Below are positions 8,856 to 16,603 of a stretch of 64,000 bases of DNA, in pieces. Below the pieces are notes generated by a model that did no database searches, was not told the origin of the DNA, and saw only the letters and a list, made by a program, of their open reading frames with translations. This stretch comes from Neorhizobium lilium (GTDB lineage: Bacteria; Pseudomonadota; Alphaproteobacteria; Rhizobiales; Rhizobiaceae), in the NCBI RefSeq assembly GCF_004053875.1, contig NZ_SBIP01000001.1, positions 962,473 to 1,026,472 of the forward strand, written 5' to 3'. How positions within the stretch are numbered: position 1 is the first letter of the stretch; every line of letters starts with the position of its first letter. Both the position numbers and the translations under genes were made by a program.

Positions 8856-8906
8856 CTGACGCAGCGCCAGTTTGTGCGTGGACTGACGTTGGGCGCCGTG
8901 AAGTAA
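8856..8906 (+). pseudogene. Possible relic of a Tat signal start (multicopper oxidase-like)
   Basis: A 16-codon stretch reads LTQRQFVRGLTLGAVK followed by a stop. It resembles the twin-arginine leader of exported oxidases such as CopA, with the first Arg lost. It has no downstream continuation. Short and therefore weak. Confidence 0.25.
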
Positions 8907-9088
8907 CCACACGAATTCCGAACTGAGCCTCTTGCAAACACAAAGGGTGGTCGCCTCCAAGGACGCAATCGGCCGAAGAAGCAAGATGGGTCATCTCATC
9001 GGGGACGCTTGACGGAGTTGCAACTCCTTCGCAATCGGAGTTAATCCCTGCCTGAGATTAAGCGGTAGGCGCTTGAGTCAGGCTGCCC

Positions 9089-9350
9089 TCACCACGGTTG
9101 AACCGTTTGCCCTCCAAACATCACCTGCGTCGGAAGGTTAAAGATGAAGTAAGGATTGAATACGGGCGGTGCGCGGATCTAATCCATCCGTGCCCGTTGA
9201 TCGGATGTCAGTGTAATCTCAAGCGACGCGACATTCTGCGTAAGCTGCTCTGCCCGCTGGCACCTACAAGAACGGTGTCGATGCCGGGACGCTGTATCGT
9301 CCTGACCAATGCGACTTACGCCGTCGTTCCCCGCTTTCGACGAGCGATCG
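9089..9350 (-). pseudogene. Aldo/keto reductase C-terminal relic
   Basis: The minus strand encodes the end of an aldo/keto reductase in pieces: a segment reading VALVRTIQRPGIDTVLVGAS, a one-base frameshift near 9228, NVASLEITLTSDQRARMD, an in-frame TAG at 9180-9182, then IRAPPVFNPYFIFNLPTQV and GGQTVQPW before a natural stop at 9089-9091. A further stop lies just before VALV (near 9318). The N-terminal two thirds are gone. At least three lesions show long-standing decay. The 280 bp between tetR and this relic hold nothing else I recognise. Confidence 0.75.
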
Positions 9351-9402
9351 GCGAGGATGCCGGATCAAGCTACGCTGGCGCCAAGGTATCGTTTCTAAAG
9401 CG

Positions 9403-9431
9403 ACGGACCGGAGGTCCTTCCTCCGGTCCGT
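9403..9431 (-). terminator. Terminator-like hairpin after the exported hydrolase
   Basis: Perfect 12-bp inverted repeat ACGGACCGGAGG with a 5-base loop, 28 bp beyond the hydrolase stop codon. The following T tract on the minus strand is weak, so it may be rho-assisted or only an mRNA-stabilising hairpin. Confidence 0.55.
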
Positions 9432-9459
9432 CCTAATGCAGAAGTTCGAATTTGACGAA

Positions 9460-10224
9460 CTACCTTGCGGCCTGAATGATCAACTTGGCGACAACGTCGG
9501 GATGAGACAGCATGACGACGTGGCTGGCAGCCACCTCGACGGCAGTCGCCTTGAGACGTTTGACCTGGTCTCGCTGTAGCTGCGGCGGAATGACCTTATC
9601 GTCCGTGGATACAACCTCGAATGAAGGCACCGTATGCCAGGCTGCCTGTGTGACGGGCGTTGAGACGGCCTTTACGCCAAACGCACCCTGTGTGGCCGCT
9701 ATCAATTCACGCTCGCTACGAGGCAAATCCGGCGCGAAATAGTTGAAGATGCCTTCGTCGGTGAATTTCAGATATCCGGCATCATCCTTCACGATGAATG
9801 GCCTGCCGGGCGCATCCGGATATGGCTTCTGAGTATCGAGCACCGACTGGCCGACCTCTGGCGCGTAGGCAGCGACATACACCAGCGAATGCACCTTCGG
9901 ATTGACACCTGCCTGGGTAATGACCGCACCGCCGTAGGAGTGGCCCACCAAGACCACCGGACCTTCAGCATCGGCAATGGCGCGGGTCGTGAAGGCGACG
10001 TCATTTTCCAAGGTGTCCAATGGGTTCTGGACTGCGACGACGTTCAATCCCGCCTTCTTCAGGAGGGGAATGACCTTGTTCCACGAGGAACCATCGGCAA
10101 AGGCGCCGTGCACGAGAACGACGGTCTTGGCCTTGAAGTCTGCCGCAGCGGCCGGCAGGGCGATGGCTGTGATTGCGACGACGGCGACAGCCGAGATGAG
10201 CGAGTTCAGAAGTTTCATTTTCAA
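9460..10224 (-). CDS. Exported alpha/beta hydrolase
   Basis: A 254-residue alpha/beta hydrolase with a Sec signal peptide (NSLISAVAVVAITAIALPAAAA, cleavage near residue 28). The HGAF oxyanion region (VLVHGAFADGSSW), the nucleophile elbow GHSYGG, an acid in STDDKVIP and a late His in SHVVMLSHPD make a complete triad. It resembles small periplasmic salicylate-esterase/EstC-like hydrolases. It is the last of three same-strand genes (DJ-1, chloroperoxidase-like hydrolase, this one) that are probably induced together by the divergent LysR regulator. Substrate unknown. Confidence 0.88.
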   Translation of the reverse strand: MKMKLLNSLISAVAVVAITAIALPAAAADFKAKTVVLVHGAFADGSSWNKVIPLLKKAGLNVVAVQNPLDTLENDVAFTTRAIADAEGPVVLVGHSYGGAVITQAGVNPKVHSLVYVAAYAPEVGQSVLDTQKPYPDAPGRPFIVKDDAGYLKFTDEGIFNYFAPDLPRSERELIAATQGAFGVKAVSTPVTQAAWHTVPSFEVVSTDDKVIPPQLQRDQVKRLKATAVEVAASHVVMLSHPDVVAKLIIQAAR

Positions 10225-10375
10225 GGATCCTTTTTTTGAGAATTTCTGTTGATGGGAGGGTAGGTCGGGCGCGCACTTGTCCCGTCCCGACCAACCGCAG
10301 TTGAAATCAGGCGCCAGGCTTTGCGATGAGGGATCAAGCCGCGGACATCGGCTGTCGGGATATGATCAGATTAGC

Positions 10376-10403
10376 GGGGCCGAAGGCGATTGGCTTCGGC
10401 CCC
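10376..10403 (-). terminator. Hairpin after the chloroperoxidase-like gene
   Basis: Perfect 10-bp inverted repeat GGGGCCGAAG/CTTCGGCCCC with an 8-base loop, 10 bp past the stop codon. No clear T tract follows, so termination may be partial. Confidence 0.5.
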
Positions 10404-10413
10404 AGCCTTTGGC

Positions 10414-11250
10414 TCAAGAGCGAACAAAGGCGAGTAGGTCTGCGTTCAGGACGTCGGCGTTGACGGTCAGCATGCCATGCGACAAGCCGGGATAGGTCTT
10501 GAGTGTACTGCTCTTCAGAAGCTTGATCGACTTGTGGGCTGAATCTGCGATCGGCACGATCTGGTCGTCTTCACCATGCAGGACAAGAGTCGGTACGGTG
10601 ATCGCCTTCAAGTCTTCAGTCTGGTCGGTTTCGGAAAAGGCCTTGATACCGTCATAATGCGCCTTGGCACCGCCCATCATGCCTTGGCGCCACCAATTCT
10701 GGATCACGCCTTCCTGGGTCTTGGCGCCATCACGGTTGAAGCCGTAGAAAGGGCCGGCTGGAACGTCGCGGAAGAACTGGGCACGGTTGGCAGCAAGTGC
10801 CGAACGGAAGCCATCGAACACGTCCATCGGCAGGCCCTCTGGATTGGCAGCAGTCTTCAGCATCAGCGGCGGCACTGCCGAGACGAGGACGGCCTTGGCG
10901 ACGCGGCCAGACGGCTGGCCATGCTTTGCTACATAGCGGGCCACTTCGCCGCCACCGGTGGAGTGTCCGATATGAACTGCATTCCTGAGATCGAGATGGT
11001 CGACGACCGCGAAGGCGTCGGCTGCATAGTGGTCCATGTCGTGACCGTCGGAGACCTGGGCGGATCGGCCGTGGCCGCGACGGTCATGGGCAACGACCCG
11101 GTAGCCGTTGGCAAGGAAGAACAGCATCTGCGCGTCCCAATCGTCCGACGAAAGCGGCCATCCGTGGTGGAAGACGATTGGCTGAGCATCCTTCGACCCC
11201 CAGTCCTTGTAGAAGATCTCGACGCCGTCCTGTGTGGTGATCGTGCTCAT
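10414..11250 (-). CDS. Alpha/beta hydrolase, cofactor-free chloroperoxidase type
   Basis: A 278-residue cytoplasmic hydrolase of the non-haem haloperoxidase/esterase group. The [14 protein letters not shown] oxyanion segment, [10 protein letters not shown], the [12 protein letters not shown] nucleophile elbow, HGEDDQIVP (acid) and GLSHGM (His) are all family hallmarks. The ATG at 11250 (MSTITTQDG) has AAGGAA at good spacing; an upstream in-frame start at 11295 lacks one. Neighbours are a DJ-1/PfpI protein upstream and an exported hydrolase downstream, a grouping common in oxidative or electrophile stress loci. Confidence 0.9.
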   Translation of the reverse strand: MSTITTQDGVEIFYKDWGSKDAQPIVFHHGWPLSSDDWDAQMLFFLANGYRVVAHDRRGHGRSAQVSDGHDMDHYAADAFAVVDHLDLRNAVHIGHSTGGGEVARYVAKHGQPSGRVAKAVLVSAVPPLMLKTAANPEGLPMDVFDGFRSALAANRAQFFRDVPAGPFYGFNRDGAKTQEGVIQNWWRQGMMGGAKAHYDGIKAFSETDQTEDLKAITVPTLVLHGEDDQIVPIADSAHKSIKLLKSSTLKTYPGLSHGMLTVNADVLNADLLAFVRS

Positions 11251-11319
11251 GATAATATTCCTTTCTTCAGCGGTTTTTAAACTGACAGCCGACACCGGCA
11301 GCTGTCAGGGAATGCTTGT

Positions 11320-12018
11320 TCAGGCAGCCTTGACCTGAGCATAGGTCAATGCCGTGACAAGAGCTTCAGCTGCTTCACCGGAGGACGCGGGGTTCTGCCC
11401 GGTAATCAACTTACCATCGACGACGGTATGAACGCCCCAATCCTTCACCTTGGAAAACACCGCACCCTGGCCGACAAGCTCATCTTCCACCAGGAACGGC
11501 ACGACCTTGGTCAAGCCAACACCTTCTTCTTCGGTGTTGGTGAAGCCCGTGACATAGCGACCCTGGACGAACGGCGTGCCGTCGGCATTCTTGACATGGC
11601 GCAGAACTCCTGGAGCATGGCAGACCAGCGCAATTGTCTTGCCGGCTGCGACGAAGGATTCAATCAGGCGGATGGAATTCGTGTCCTCAGCCAGATCCCA
11701 CATCGGGCCATGGCCGCCGGGATAGAAGACCGTGTCATAATCCTTTTGGTCGACGCTATCGAGGCGTACGGTCTGGGCCAGCTGGGCATTGGCGTCAGCG
11801 TCGGCCTTGAAACGCGCCGTCAGCTCGGTCTGAAACATTGGCTCGTCGCTCTTGGGGTCGAGCGGCGGCTGTCCACCCTTGGGCGAAGCGAGTGTGATCT
11901 CGGCGCCCGCATCCTTGAAGACGTAGTAGGGCGCTGCCAATTCCTCAAGCCAGAAGCCAGTCTTTCGTCCGGTGTTGCCGAGGGTGTCGTGCGAAGTGAG
12001 TACCATGAGAATTTTCAT
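11320..12018 (-). CDS. DJ-1/PfpI family protein (Hsp31/glyoxalase III-like)
   Basis: A 232-residue class I glutamine-amidotransferase-like protein. The nucleophile Cys lies in ALVCHAPG, the FYPGGHGPMWDL loop carries the family Gly-His, and an N-terminal Glu in LEELAAPYYVF completes the typical site. Related proteins act as cysteine-dependent glyoxalases/deglycases or as stress chaperones. It is the first gene of the minus-strand group and is divergent from a LysR gene, which probably regulates it. Confidence 0.9.
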   Translation of the reverse strand: MKILMVLTSHDTLGNTGRKTGFWLEELAAPYYVFKDAGAEITLASPKGGQPPLDPKSDEPMFQTELTARFKADADANAQLAQTVRLDSVDQKDYDTVFYPGGHGPMWDLAEDTNSIRLIESFVAAGKTIALVCHAPGVLRHVKNADGTPFVQGRYVTGFTNTEEEGVGLTKVVPFLVEDELVGQGAVFSKVKDWGVHTVVDGKLITGQNPASSGEAAEALVTALTYAQVKAA

Positions 12019-12164
12019 CGTCGTGTCCTTTTGTTAGATGCGGCCGGCTGGCCTGAAGTTCGATCAGCCGCGCTGGCCTTTCGATGAGGTGATCATGCCA
12101 TCCAGACAGGTATTGGAGAAATTTACTTATTGGATTTTAGATATTCACATGACATTACAACTCA

Positions 12165-13070
12165 ATGAAATATGATCTGAATCTCTTGCCTGTTTTCCTG
12201 GCCCTCATGAAGGAGCGCAGCGTAACGCGAGCCGCCAACCGGCTTGGCATTACGCAGCCAGCGCTTTCGAACTCATTGAACCGGCTGCGCGACATGTTGA
12301 AGGATCCGCTGTTCATCCGCGAGCGATACGGCATCAGACCGACACAACTGGCGGAAGAAATCGCGCCGACTATAGAGGCAGCCCTGGCCCAACTCGACGA
12401 TCTGATCGTCCATCAGCAAGATTTTGAGCCGGGAAATGCGGAGCGCTTGTTCATGATCGCGCCCAACAGCTATGTCGAACTGGTCCTGATGCCTCCGTTG
12501 GTCGCTAGGCTGCGCGAGCTTGCGCCAGGCATTAAGCTTCGCTTGACGCCCTTTGGCAACGATCTTGCTGAGACCGGCGTGATATCTGGAACAACGGCCA
12601 TGGTGCTTGGAAGGGTTATCGACCCACCTGACAACCTCGTCGTTCAACACCTGATGGACGACGGGCTAGAATGTATCGTACGGCGGGACCATCCACACGT
12701 CGCCGATCTCCTCACGCGGGATCTTTATGAGAGCCTGAGACACGTCAATGTTCTTCCGCCTGGGCGAATACGGGCGGGTGTTTTCCAGGCTCTGGGGCAG
12801 CAGAATCTCAAGCGCGAGGTTGCCGTTTCCGTCACGCACTTCCTCGCGGTTCCGGAGATGATCGCTGTTACCGACTACTGCGCAACTCTGCCCCGACTGA
12901 TTTGTCGCTGGCTAGAACGCGACCCCCGGCTCAAGGTGGTACCAGCGCCAGTCGACCTCGGAACGTTCCCGGTCGAAATGGCTTGGCATGTCCGCTATCG
13001 TCACGATCCCGCGCATCGCTGGCTCAGAGGCGTGGTGAGCGAGCTCGCCAAGTCTCTAACAACCTTATGA
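12165..13070 (+). CDS. LysR family transcriptional regulator (NodD/PcpR-like)
   Basis: A 301-residue LysR protein: N-terminal wHTH (LPVFLALMKERSVTRAANRLGITQPALSNSLNRLRDML) and a periplasmic-binding-like effector domain. The FIRERYGIRPT segment after the wing places it in the NodD/PcpR-like branch. It is divergent from the DJ-1/hydrolase genes over a 146-bp gap, so autoregulation and activation of those genes are likely. Confidence 0.92.
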   Translation: MKYDLNLLPVFLALMKERSVTRAANRLGITQPALSNSLNRLRDMLKDPLFIRERYGIRPTQLAEEIAPTIEAALAQLDDLIVHQQDFEPGNAERLFMIAPNSYVELVLMPPLVARLRELAPGIKLRLTPFGNDLAETGVISGTTAMVLGRVIDPPDNLVVQHLMDDGLECIVRRDHPHVADLLTRDLYESLRHVNVLPPGRIRAGVFQALGQQNLKREVAVSVTHFLAVPEMIAVTDYCATLPRLICRWLERDPRLKVVPAPVDLGTFPVEMAWHVRYRHDPAHRWLRGVVSELAKSLTTL

Positions 13071-13258
13071 GAACGGCGTAGCCGCCCCCCGCCGCAAGGT
13101 GCACCTGTCAGTCAAGCATCCATTCTCACTGATGCGCCAAACGCCGCAAACCGCATGCACGCGACGACCGACCAGCTTCTTCATTGGAAGCTGCAATGAC
13201 CTTAAGCGGCCCCAGCAAGCAGGTCGGCCGCAGTCGCCCCGCGACCCGGTAGATCACG

Positions 13259-13630
13259 TTAATCCCCGTGCCGAGCATCATAGTTCCGTCTCGCCACTTC
13301 GAGATCGTCCAGATGGTTGATCGACCAGTCGTACACGGCTCCGAACGGAACTTGCAGCGTCTTTCCCAGCGGCGTGATCGAATATTCCACGGCGACCGGG
13401 GACGTGGCTAGAACCCGGCGGGCGATCAGGCCGTTGCGCTCGAGCCGTCGTAGCGCTTGCGTCAAAGCCTTGTGCGTGACGCCTTCTAGCCGACGCCTCA
13501 TCTCGTTGAAGCGAATGGGGCGGTCGCTCAGAAGGGTGAGAATCATGACCGCCCATTTATTGGCAACCTGATCAAAAAACGATCTTGCAGCGCAGTCCGC
13601 AAAGAAAACGGGATCGACGTCGGTCGGCAC
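13259..13630 (-). CDS. HxlR family transcriptional regulator
   Basis: A 123-residue winged-helix regulator with the HxlR pattern: DQVANKWAVMILTLLSDRPIRFNEMRRRLEGVTHKALTQ, split by the wing, then YSITPLGKTLQ. The start is a GTG at 13630, because GGAGGA sits 6 bp before it; a TTG four codons earlier would overlap that ribosome-binding site. An 8-4-8 palindrome lies 16 bp upstream. It is divergent from a Tat-exported hydrolase gene and probably represses it. Confidence 0.9.
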   Translation of the reverse strand: MPTDVDPVFFADCAARSFFDQVANKWAVMILTLLSDRPIRFNEMRRRLEGVTHKALTQALRRLERNGLIARRVLATSPVAVEYSITPLGKTLQVPFGAVYDWSINHLDDLEVARRNYDARHGD

Positions 13631-13646
13631 GATATCCTCCAATATA

Positions 13647-13666
13647 CCTACGCACTGTCAAGTGCG
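13647..13666. promoter_or_regulatory. Candidate HxlR operator
   Basis: Perfect inverted repeat TACGCACT-N4-AGTGCGTA immediately upstream of the hxlR-type start, within the divergent intergenic region shared with the exported hydrolase. Confidence 0.65.
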
Positions 13667-13761
13667 TAATTGAACCTAAGTAGCCATCGTATATCTAAGA
13701 ATCCGACTTGAAAAGCAGTTGGCCGTGCGTGTTGCGCGGCTCTAATGAATGGAGACAGACG

Positions 13762-14637
13762 ATGACTAATACAGATCTTTCACGGCGTAGCCTTTTGGGC
13801 TTTGTGGGCGGCGCGATTGCCATGGCGTCCCTGCCGGTCAACGCGATCGCTGCGACGCCGTCGCCTGTTAAGCTTTTTACGACGGAGTCCGGCAAGGGGC
13901 GCAACGTGATGCTGCTTCACGGATGGACGGCGGAAGGGGAGGACTGGATTTGGCAGCTTCCGGTGCTGGAGCCGCGCTATCGTACCGTCACCGTCGATTT
14001 GCGCGGCCATGGCCGGTCGCCGGTGCCACCGTCCGGGCACTATCTCCCGGGTGATTACGTTGCGGATATCGAGGCGTTGATTGCGGGCAGGTACAAGGGC
14101 GAACGGTTCATCTTGATCGGCCATTCGATGGGTGGGCAGATCGCGGCCCGGTTGGCTGCCCGACGCCCTGACCTGATCGAGGCAGTGGTCTCCGTTGACG
14201 GATCGCTAGGCTTCTCGGCGGAAACCGTGTCGCTATTTGGCAAAGTTGCCCACGACCTACAAACCGGCGATCCCGCGACTGTCGCTCCGGCATTGTTCGA
14301 GAGCGTCTACGACAAGGCTACGCCCGCTGCGCTCCGGCGCTGGCACGCTCGCCGTGTTCAGGGAATGCCGGCCCATGTCGTGCGCGAATCATTTGGCCCG
14401 TTGTTCGTTGGACCCGATCAGGTCGGAACGGGTGCGCAGAGCGAGCAGTTCCTGAAAAGTGTGAAAACGCCGTTCTACCACCTTTGTCGTGATCCGGAGC
14501 AGGCTCGACGGATGCAGCCGTGGTTTTCTCATTCTGCCTCCAAGGTCGAAGCCTGGGATCATGTCGGACACTGGGTCATGCAGGATCGCCCAGATGACGT
14601 GAACGCCGCGATAACGGCATGGATCGATCAGATCTAA
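13762..14637 (+). CDS. Tat-exported alpha/beta hydrolase
   Basis: A 291-residue alpha/beta hydrolase carrying a twin-arginine signal (LSRRSLLGFVGGAIAMASL, cleavage near AIA-AT). The catalytic architecture is clear: LLHGWTAEGEDW, VDLRGHGRSP, the GHSMGG nucleophile elbow and a late His in DHVGHWVM. The ATG at 13762 follows GGAGA and starts the Tat leader directly, so the upstream in-frame ATG at 13708 is rejected. Export in folded form suggests periplasmic action. It is divergent from the HxlR gene. Substrate unknown. Confidence 0.88.
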   Translation: MTNTDLSRRSLLGFVGGAIAMASLPVNAIAATPSPVKLFTTESGKGRNVMLLHGWTAEGEDWIWQLPVLEPRYRTVTVDLRGHGRSPVPPSGHYLPGDYVADIEALIAGRYKGERFILIGHSMGGQIAARLAARRPDLIEAVVSVDGSLGFSAETVSLFGKVAHDLQTGDPATVAPALFESVYDKATPAALRRWHARRVQGMPAHVVRESFGPLFVGPDQVGTGAQSEQFLKSVKTPFYHLCRDPEQARRMQPWFSHSASKVEAWDHVGHWVMQDRPDDVNAAITAWIDQI

Positions 14638-14648
14638 TCGCGCCTTCA

Positions 14649-15132
14649 TTAAACACCCCGTAAACCGGTCCGCTGTCCCGTCCTACCGAAGGTTGGCGGT
14701 GTCGTCGAACTTACTCGGAGAAGCGGGCCTGAGTGCATTCCCTCCCCTCGGACAGGTGCAATGAGACGCAACATAAGGGCGTAGAGAAAGGCGACCCATG
14801 CGCCGACGTCGTGCGCCGCAAGGCCGTAGCGTTTGATGCCAAGGTGTGCGACGAGGGCATGGACACGCTCCGCGACGGTTTGCGTATCGTACCCGTCGAG
14901 CGGTCGGTCGCTGTCGCCTTGCCCTGGCGGGTCTATCCCGACGACGCGGTGGCGCACCCAACAGGGGCATGACGTACCGCCAGGCGAACCATGACTCGGG
15001 AAAGCCAGCGAGGAGGACGATGGTCTGGCCGACGTCTGCGCCGCCGATGACATAGTGAAGTCTGATGCCGTCGACCCGTTCGAAGTGATGTCGAAATCCA
15101 GTTGGCGCGGGCGGTAGGTTCAAGTCGTTCAA
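14649..15132 (-). pseudogene. Epoxide-hydrolase-like alpha/beta hydrolase, frameshifted and truncated
   Basis: The start is intact: a TTG at 15132 with AAGGAG six bases upstream, then NDLNLPPAPTGFRHHFERV, GGADVGQTIVLLAGFPESWFAWR and MPLLG. Near 14960 the frame shifts; the sequence continues in another frame as HRVVGIDPPGQGDSDRPLDGYDTQ and YGLAAHDVGAWVAFLYA, the nucleophile elbow region. It then degenerates and stops about 150 residues short of the family's usual end. One frameshift plus loss of the lid and His region means it cannot make an active enzyme. Confidence 0.82.
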
Positions 15133-15239
15133 TGTGTCTCCTTCGGGAATAAGGGGGCAGCAACCCACATTCACGCTAACGGATGTCAACGCGGCTGATG
15201 GTCGAGAATGGATGGTCAAAGAGACCAAGACGAAATCGG

Positions 15240-15674
15240 CTAGTCGAGAACTTTCAAAGCTGTTGCCACGAAGACTTCGGCGTTCGCAGTGCAGCTCCCG
15301 GTTTTTCCTAGAACGCGCATGCCATACAGGAGAGAAAGCAGCAGCTCGGCGACGGTGTCCGGATCGCTGGCAGATCCAATTGATCCGTCCTGCTGACCCT
15401 GCGAAATCAGACGAGCGATTAGCACCCTGCGATTGGAAATCTGCTCGCGCAACACAGCGCCAACATGGGAAAAATGGCCGAGCTCAACAATGCCACCAAC
15501 GAGCAGGCAACCGAGCTTTCCTTCGTCGCCGCGGCTCAACCGGAGGCCTCGTAGGTAAACCAGGAATTCTGCTAACCGACAACAATTCTGGGTAAGTCTC
15601 CTAGCCAGAGATCGGACGTTCAGCCGCTTTCGGTTGTAGTCGCCTTGAACCATATCGAACGTCGACCTCTCCAT
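15240..15674 (-). pseudogene. TetR regulator relic lacking the DNA-binding domain
   Basis: The open frame gives a TetR-type C-terminal domain (GCLLVGGIVELGHFSHVGAVLREQ, then GSIGSASDPDTVAELLLSLLYGMRVLGKTG), but the preceding residues are not family-like and no helix-turn-helix is found upstream. It probably was the regulator of the neighbouring hydrolase relic; both have decayed. Confidence 0.65.
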
Positions 15675-15789
15675 ATTTCGAGCCGGTTATCGCTGGCTTC
15701 TCCCAGTTTGTGTTTCCTACAAGCCGAGTCCGTTGCCTTGCACGCGATCTAGGGCAAAGCTTGTGATGTCGGCCTTTGAGGCAGCGGCG

Positions 15790-16419
15790 CTAGTCAGCGA
15801 ATGAGCGCTGTGGTGTCGTTGCCGTTTTGGGGCTTGCTCCCTGCAGGAACAGCGTGACAGCCGCCTCGATCAACGTCTTTGCCTCGTCTGCCGTTGGAGG
15901 TTTGGCAACCCCAAGGCCCGCGTCGCGCATCGGTTCGGCAAACACCATCGACATCAGCATCCTTGCAGCAAGGACGGGATCATTCAGCGATAACTTTTTC
16001 GCTGCTACATAGGCTTGGAGATCACGTGCCAGGGGCTCGATGCCGAACATCGCGATAGCCGCGATATAAAGATTTGCCATTTCAGCAAACCGCGCACCCT
16101 CGCTCATGAACAGTCGATAGGAGGTAATGCCCCTTGTGGAAAACGCCAGTTCCGCAAAGGCATGAAGATGGGCTGCGAGCCTTTCTCGAGGAGGCACATC
16201 GAGATCAAGAGGGCCGAGACTAACGAGCGTCGGGGCCATACTCGCATTCATGACAGCGTGAAGCAAATCCACCTTGGAATTGAAGTGCTTGTAGACCGTT
16301 TTTTTTGATATTCCGGCCGCCGTGGCGATCCTGCCGACATTGGCCTGCTCATAGCCGCGAGCGAGAAACTCGCTCGTTGCCGCTTCGATAAGCCGTGATC
16401 TGGCGTCCGTGCCCTCCAT
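15790..16419 (-). CDS. TetR/AcrR regulator divergent from CYP102
   Basis: A 209-residue TetR protein with HTH LIEAATSEFLARGYEQANVGRIATAAGISKKTVYKHFNSKVDLL. The ATG at 16419 follows GGAGGATAG and starts the family-like sequence; earlier in-frame codons run through the palindrome. It is divergent from the P450-reductase fusion with a 9-4-9 palindrome between them, an arrangement like the fatty-acid-responsive repressors of Bacillus CYP102 genes, so derepression by fatty acids or aromatic compounds is a fair inference. Confidence 0.92.
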   Translation of the reverse strand: MEGTDARSRLIEAATSEFLARGYEQANVGRIATAAGISKKTVYKHFNSKVDLLHAVMNASMAPTLVSLGPLDLDVPPRERLAAHLHAFAELAFSTRGITSYRLFMSEGARFAEMANLYIAAIAMFGIEPLARDLQAYVAAKKLSLNDPVLAARMLMSMVFAEPMRDAGLGVAKPPTADEAKTLIEAAVTLFLQGASPKTATTPQRSFAD

Positions 16420-16446
16420 CCTATCCTCCAAAAAAACAATCCCCCA

Positions 16447-16468
16447 CTGGAAACCGATGGGTTTCCAG
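16447..16468. promoter_or_regulatory. Candidate TetR operator for CYP102
   Basis: Perfect inverted repeat CTGGAAACC-N4-GGTTTCCAG between the TetR and CYP102 starts, 28 bp upstream of the tetR-type ATG. Symmetry and size fit a TetR operator. Confidence 0.75.
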
Positions 16469-16603
16469 CCTATGTCATTACCCACTGCAGTTAATCGGAA
16501 CGGGTGATCGGGTCAAACACCGCTCTCCCATCTCCTGTCCGAAGCGCAATGCCAACCATGTCGCAGGCCGACCGCCAAAGCGAACGTCTCGAGGAGCAGC
16601 ACT

